Below, one piece after another: positions 62,803 through 64,000 of a stretch of 64,000 nucleotides of DNA (position 1 is its first letter; each line of letters starts with the position of its first letter). Below the pieces are notes generated by a model. The model saw only the letters and a program-made list of their open reading frames with translations. It was not told the DNA's origin and made no database searches. The stretch lies in contig NZ_QPMM01000011.1 of assembly GCF_003419895.1 (NCBI RefSeq), positions 310,001 through 374,000 on the forward strand, read 5' to 3'. The position numbers and the translations under genes were made by a program. This DNA comes from Chitinophaga silvatica (GTDB lineage Bacteria; Bacteroidota; Bacteroidia; Chitinophagales; Chitinophagaceae).

Positions 62803-64000
62803 ATGAGGAAATTAGCAACTACCTTAGGAATCCTGGGCGTTTGCTCAGGCGCCATAGCGCAGCAGAAGGCTCCTGCTTATCCACTGATCACTCACGATCC
62901 TTATTTCAGCATCTGGTCGGCCACCGATGCACTTAACAACAGTACTACCAACCATTGGACAGGAGCTAAACAATCGCTGATTGGCCTGGTGAAAGTAGAT
63001 GGTACCACTTATCAGGTATTAGGGCAAAATGAAACGCACTACAATGCTATTCTCCCAACTTCCGATGAAAATGATTACCAGGTAAAATATACTGAATCTA
63101 CTCCGGCTACCGACTGGATGCTGAATGATTTTAATGATAAAGCCTGGAAGAATGGTAAGGCCCCTTTTAGTGATGATGAAACTTCAAAAGGAACGCTCTG
63201 GAGAAGCCATGATCTTTATACCAGAAGAACATTTAATCTGGCAGATCTGAACACCAACCTGTTTCTGAAAATTGGGCACGATGATAACGTTGTAGTATAT
63301 CTGAATGGAGAACAGATCTATAAACATAAGGGATGGCATAACGACTGCCGGTATATCCCAATCCCTGATGCCGCAAAGAGCAAATTAAAGAACAAGGGAA
63401 ACGTATTGGCCATTCATGTAGAAAATACTGCAGGCGGTGCATTCCTGGATGCCGGTATTTCTGCTGAAGTACCTGCCATTAACCTGGCTGAAAAAGGCAT
63501 ACAAAGAAACGTTGAGATTAATGCCACTCAAACTAAATACACCTTTAACTGCGGTAAAGTGGATGTTAGTTTAACATTCACCTCTCCATTATTAATGGAC
63601 GACCTGATGTTATTATCCCGCCCTGTATCATATATTTCTTACAGTGTAGCTGCAAACGATAATGCATCTCATGAGGTAGAAGTACTTTTTGGTGCTTCTT
63701 CAAATATCAGTGTTAATACGCCGAGTCAACCTGTTACTGCTTCGAAATATACTACAGGTGCTTTATCTGTATTGAAAGCTGGTTCTGTTGAACAACCTGT
63801 ATTAAAAAAGAAAGGGGATAATCTGCGAATCGACTGGGGATATATGTATGTTGCTACTCCTTCCGCCACAAATCCAACTCAATATATCTCTACCGCCGAA
63901 GGTGCAGAAGATGCCTTTATAAATAATAAGAAAGCCCCGGCCGGAGGCAAGAAGCAATTAATGCTGGCTACCGCCGTAAAGCTGGGTAAAGTAGATGCTA
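62803..64000 (+). CDS. Secreted glutaminase-like (DUF4964/DUF5127/DUF4965) protein, 3' end outside window
   Basis: The frame opens at ATG 62803 and is still open at the window end (399 codons visible). A signal peptide (MRKLATTLGILGVCSGAIAQ) is followed by APAYPLITHDPYFSIWSATD, typical of the DUF4964 start of Bacteroidota glutaminase-like proteins (DUF5127, DUF4965, DUF1793). Residues about 100-220 form an inserted galactose-binding-like beta-sandwich (DWMLNDFNDKAWKNGKAPFS, HDDNVVVYLNGEQIYKHKGW, NVLAIHVENTAGGAFLDAGI). Such proteins are thought to act on glycans or glycoproteins in the periplasm or outside. The catalytic domain would lie past the window end. Confidence 0.82.
   Translation, partial: MRKLATTLGILGVCSGAIAQQKAPAYPLITHDPYFSIWSATDALNNSTTNHWTGAKQSLIGLVKVDGTTYQVLGQNETHYNAILPTSDENDYQVKYTESTPATDWMLNDFNDKAWKNGKAPFSDDETSKGTLWRSHDLYTRRTFNLADLNTNLFLKIGHDDNVVVYLNGEQIYKHKGWHNDCRYIPIPDAAKSKLKNKGNVLAIHVENTAGGAFLDAGISAEVPAINLAEKGIQRNVEINATQTKYTFNCGKVDVSLTFTSPLLMDDLMLLSRPVSYISYSVAANDNASHEVEVLFGASSNISVNTPSQPVTASKYTTGALSVLKAGSVEQPVLKKKGDNLRIDWGYMYVATPSATNPTQYISTAEGAEDAFINNKKAPAGGKKQLMLATAVKLGKVDA

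Overview
The window looks like a chromosomal segment of a Bacteroidota bacterium, most likely a Chitinophagaceae member close to Chitinophaga. This is inferred from a SusC/SusD locus controlled by an ECF sigma factor and a FecR-type anti-sigma factor, SusC with an STN domain, DUF4959/DUF4998-type lipoproteins, LytTR and 7TMR-DISM two-component systems, moderate GC content, weak Shine-Dalgarno sequences, and several TAnnTTTG-like -7 promoter elements. I see no rRNA, tRNA, transposase, phage or CRISPR genes.

Layout. 1-2 kb: end of a lipoprotein gene, then an ECF sigma factor and an overlapping single-pass membrane partner. 2.2-7.9 kb (minus): a complete RND efflux system (adaptor, HAE1 permease, outer-membrane factor). 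8-9.6 kb: a small secreted protein and an ADP-ribosylglycohydrolase. 9.75-13.4 kb: MgtC-like protein and MgtA Mg2+ P-type ATPase behind a leader of about 160 nt. 13.5-17.2 kb: secreted or envelope proteins, a GH5-like hydrolase, a dispersed foldback repeat, and a secreted protein with a tandem eight-residue tail. 17.3-22 kb: DISM kinase/NarL regulator pair, two paralogous membrane proteins, a VOC protein and an SGNH hydrolase. 22.1-28.7 kb: a nine-gene N-type ATPase operon (atpDCQRBEFAG) with no separate delta gene. 28.7-31.6 kb: DHA2 drug exporter, MarR regulator and universal stress protein, preceded by a perfect 26-bp palindrome. 31.8-41.5 kb: DUF3500 protein, small NTPase, LytS/LytTR pair, VCBS-repeat protein, pyrophosphatase, and a PAS kinase carrying an extra ATPase-like domain followed by a lone receiver. 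41.6-42 kb: second copy of the foldback repeat. 42-50.9 kb: YfhO-like membrane protein, lipoprotein, TonB-dependent receptor, Mla/MCE lipid transporter and a double CDGSH protein. 51-60.6 kb (minus): sigma, FecR, SusC, SusD and two lipoproteins. 60.8-62.6 kb: a protein with diadenylate-cyclase-like motifs (DACNV type) tightly linked to a pseudouridine synthase. 62.6-62.7 kb: a candidate structured RNA. From 62.8 kb: 5' part of a secreted glutaminase-like (DUF4965-type) protein.

The genes mainly serve envelope transport (RND, Mla, SusCD, TonB receptor), ion energetics (Mg2+ uptake, N-ATPase), and sensing (two ECF systems, three two-component modules, MarR). The items most worth following up are the DACNV/pseudouridine synthase pair with the adjacent RNA-like hairpin, the N-ATPase with a delta-like tail on its b subunit, the roughly 320-bp foldback element (two copies plus one arm), the sigma factor whose conserved N-terminus has no canonical start codon, and the kinase with a second ATPase-like domain. 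All family names come from reading motifs; no database search was run.
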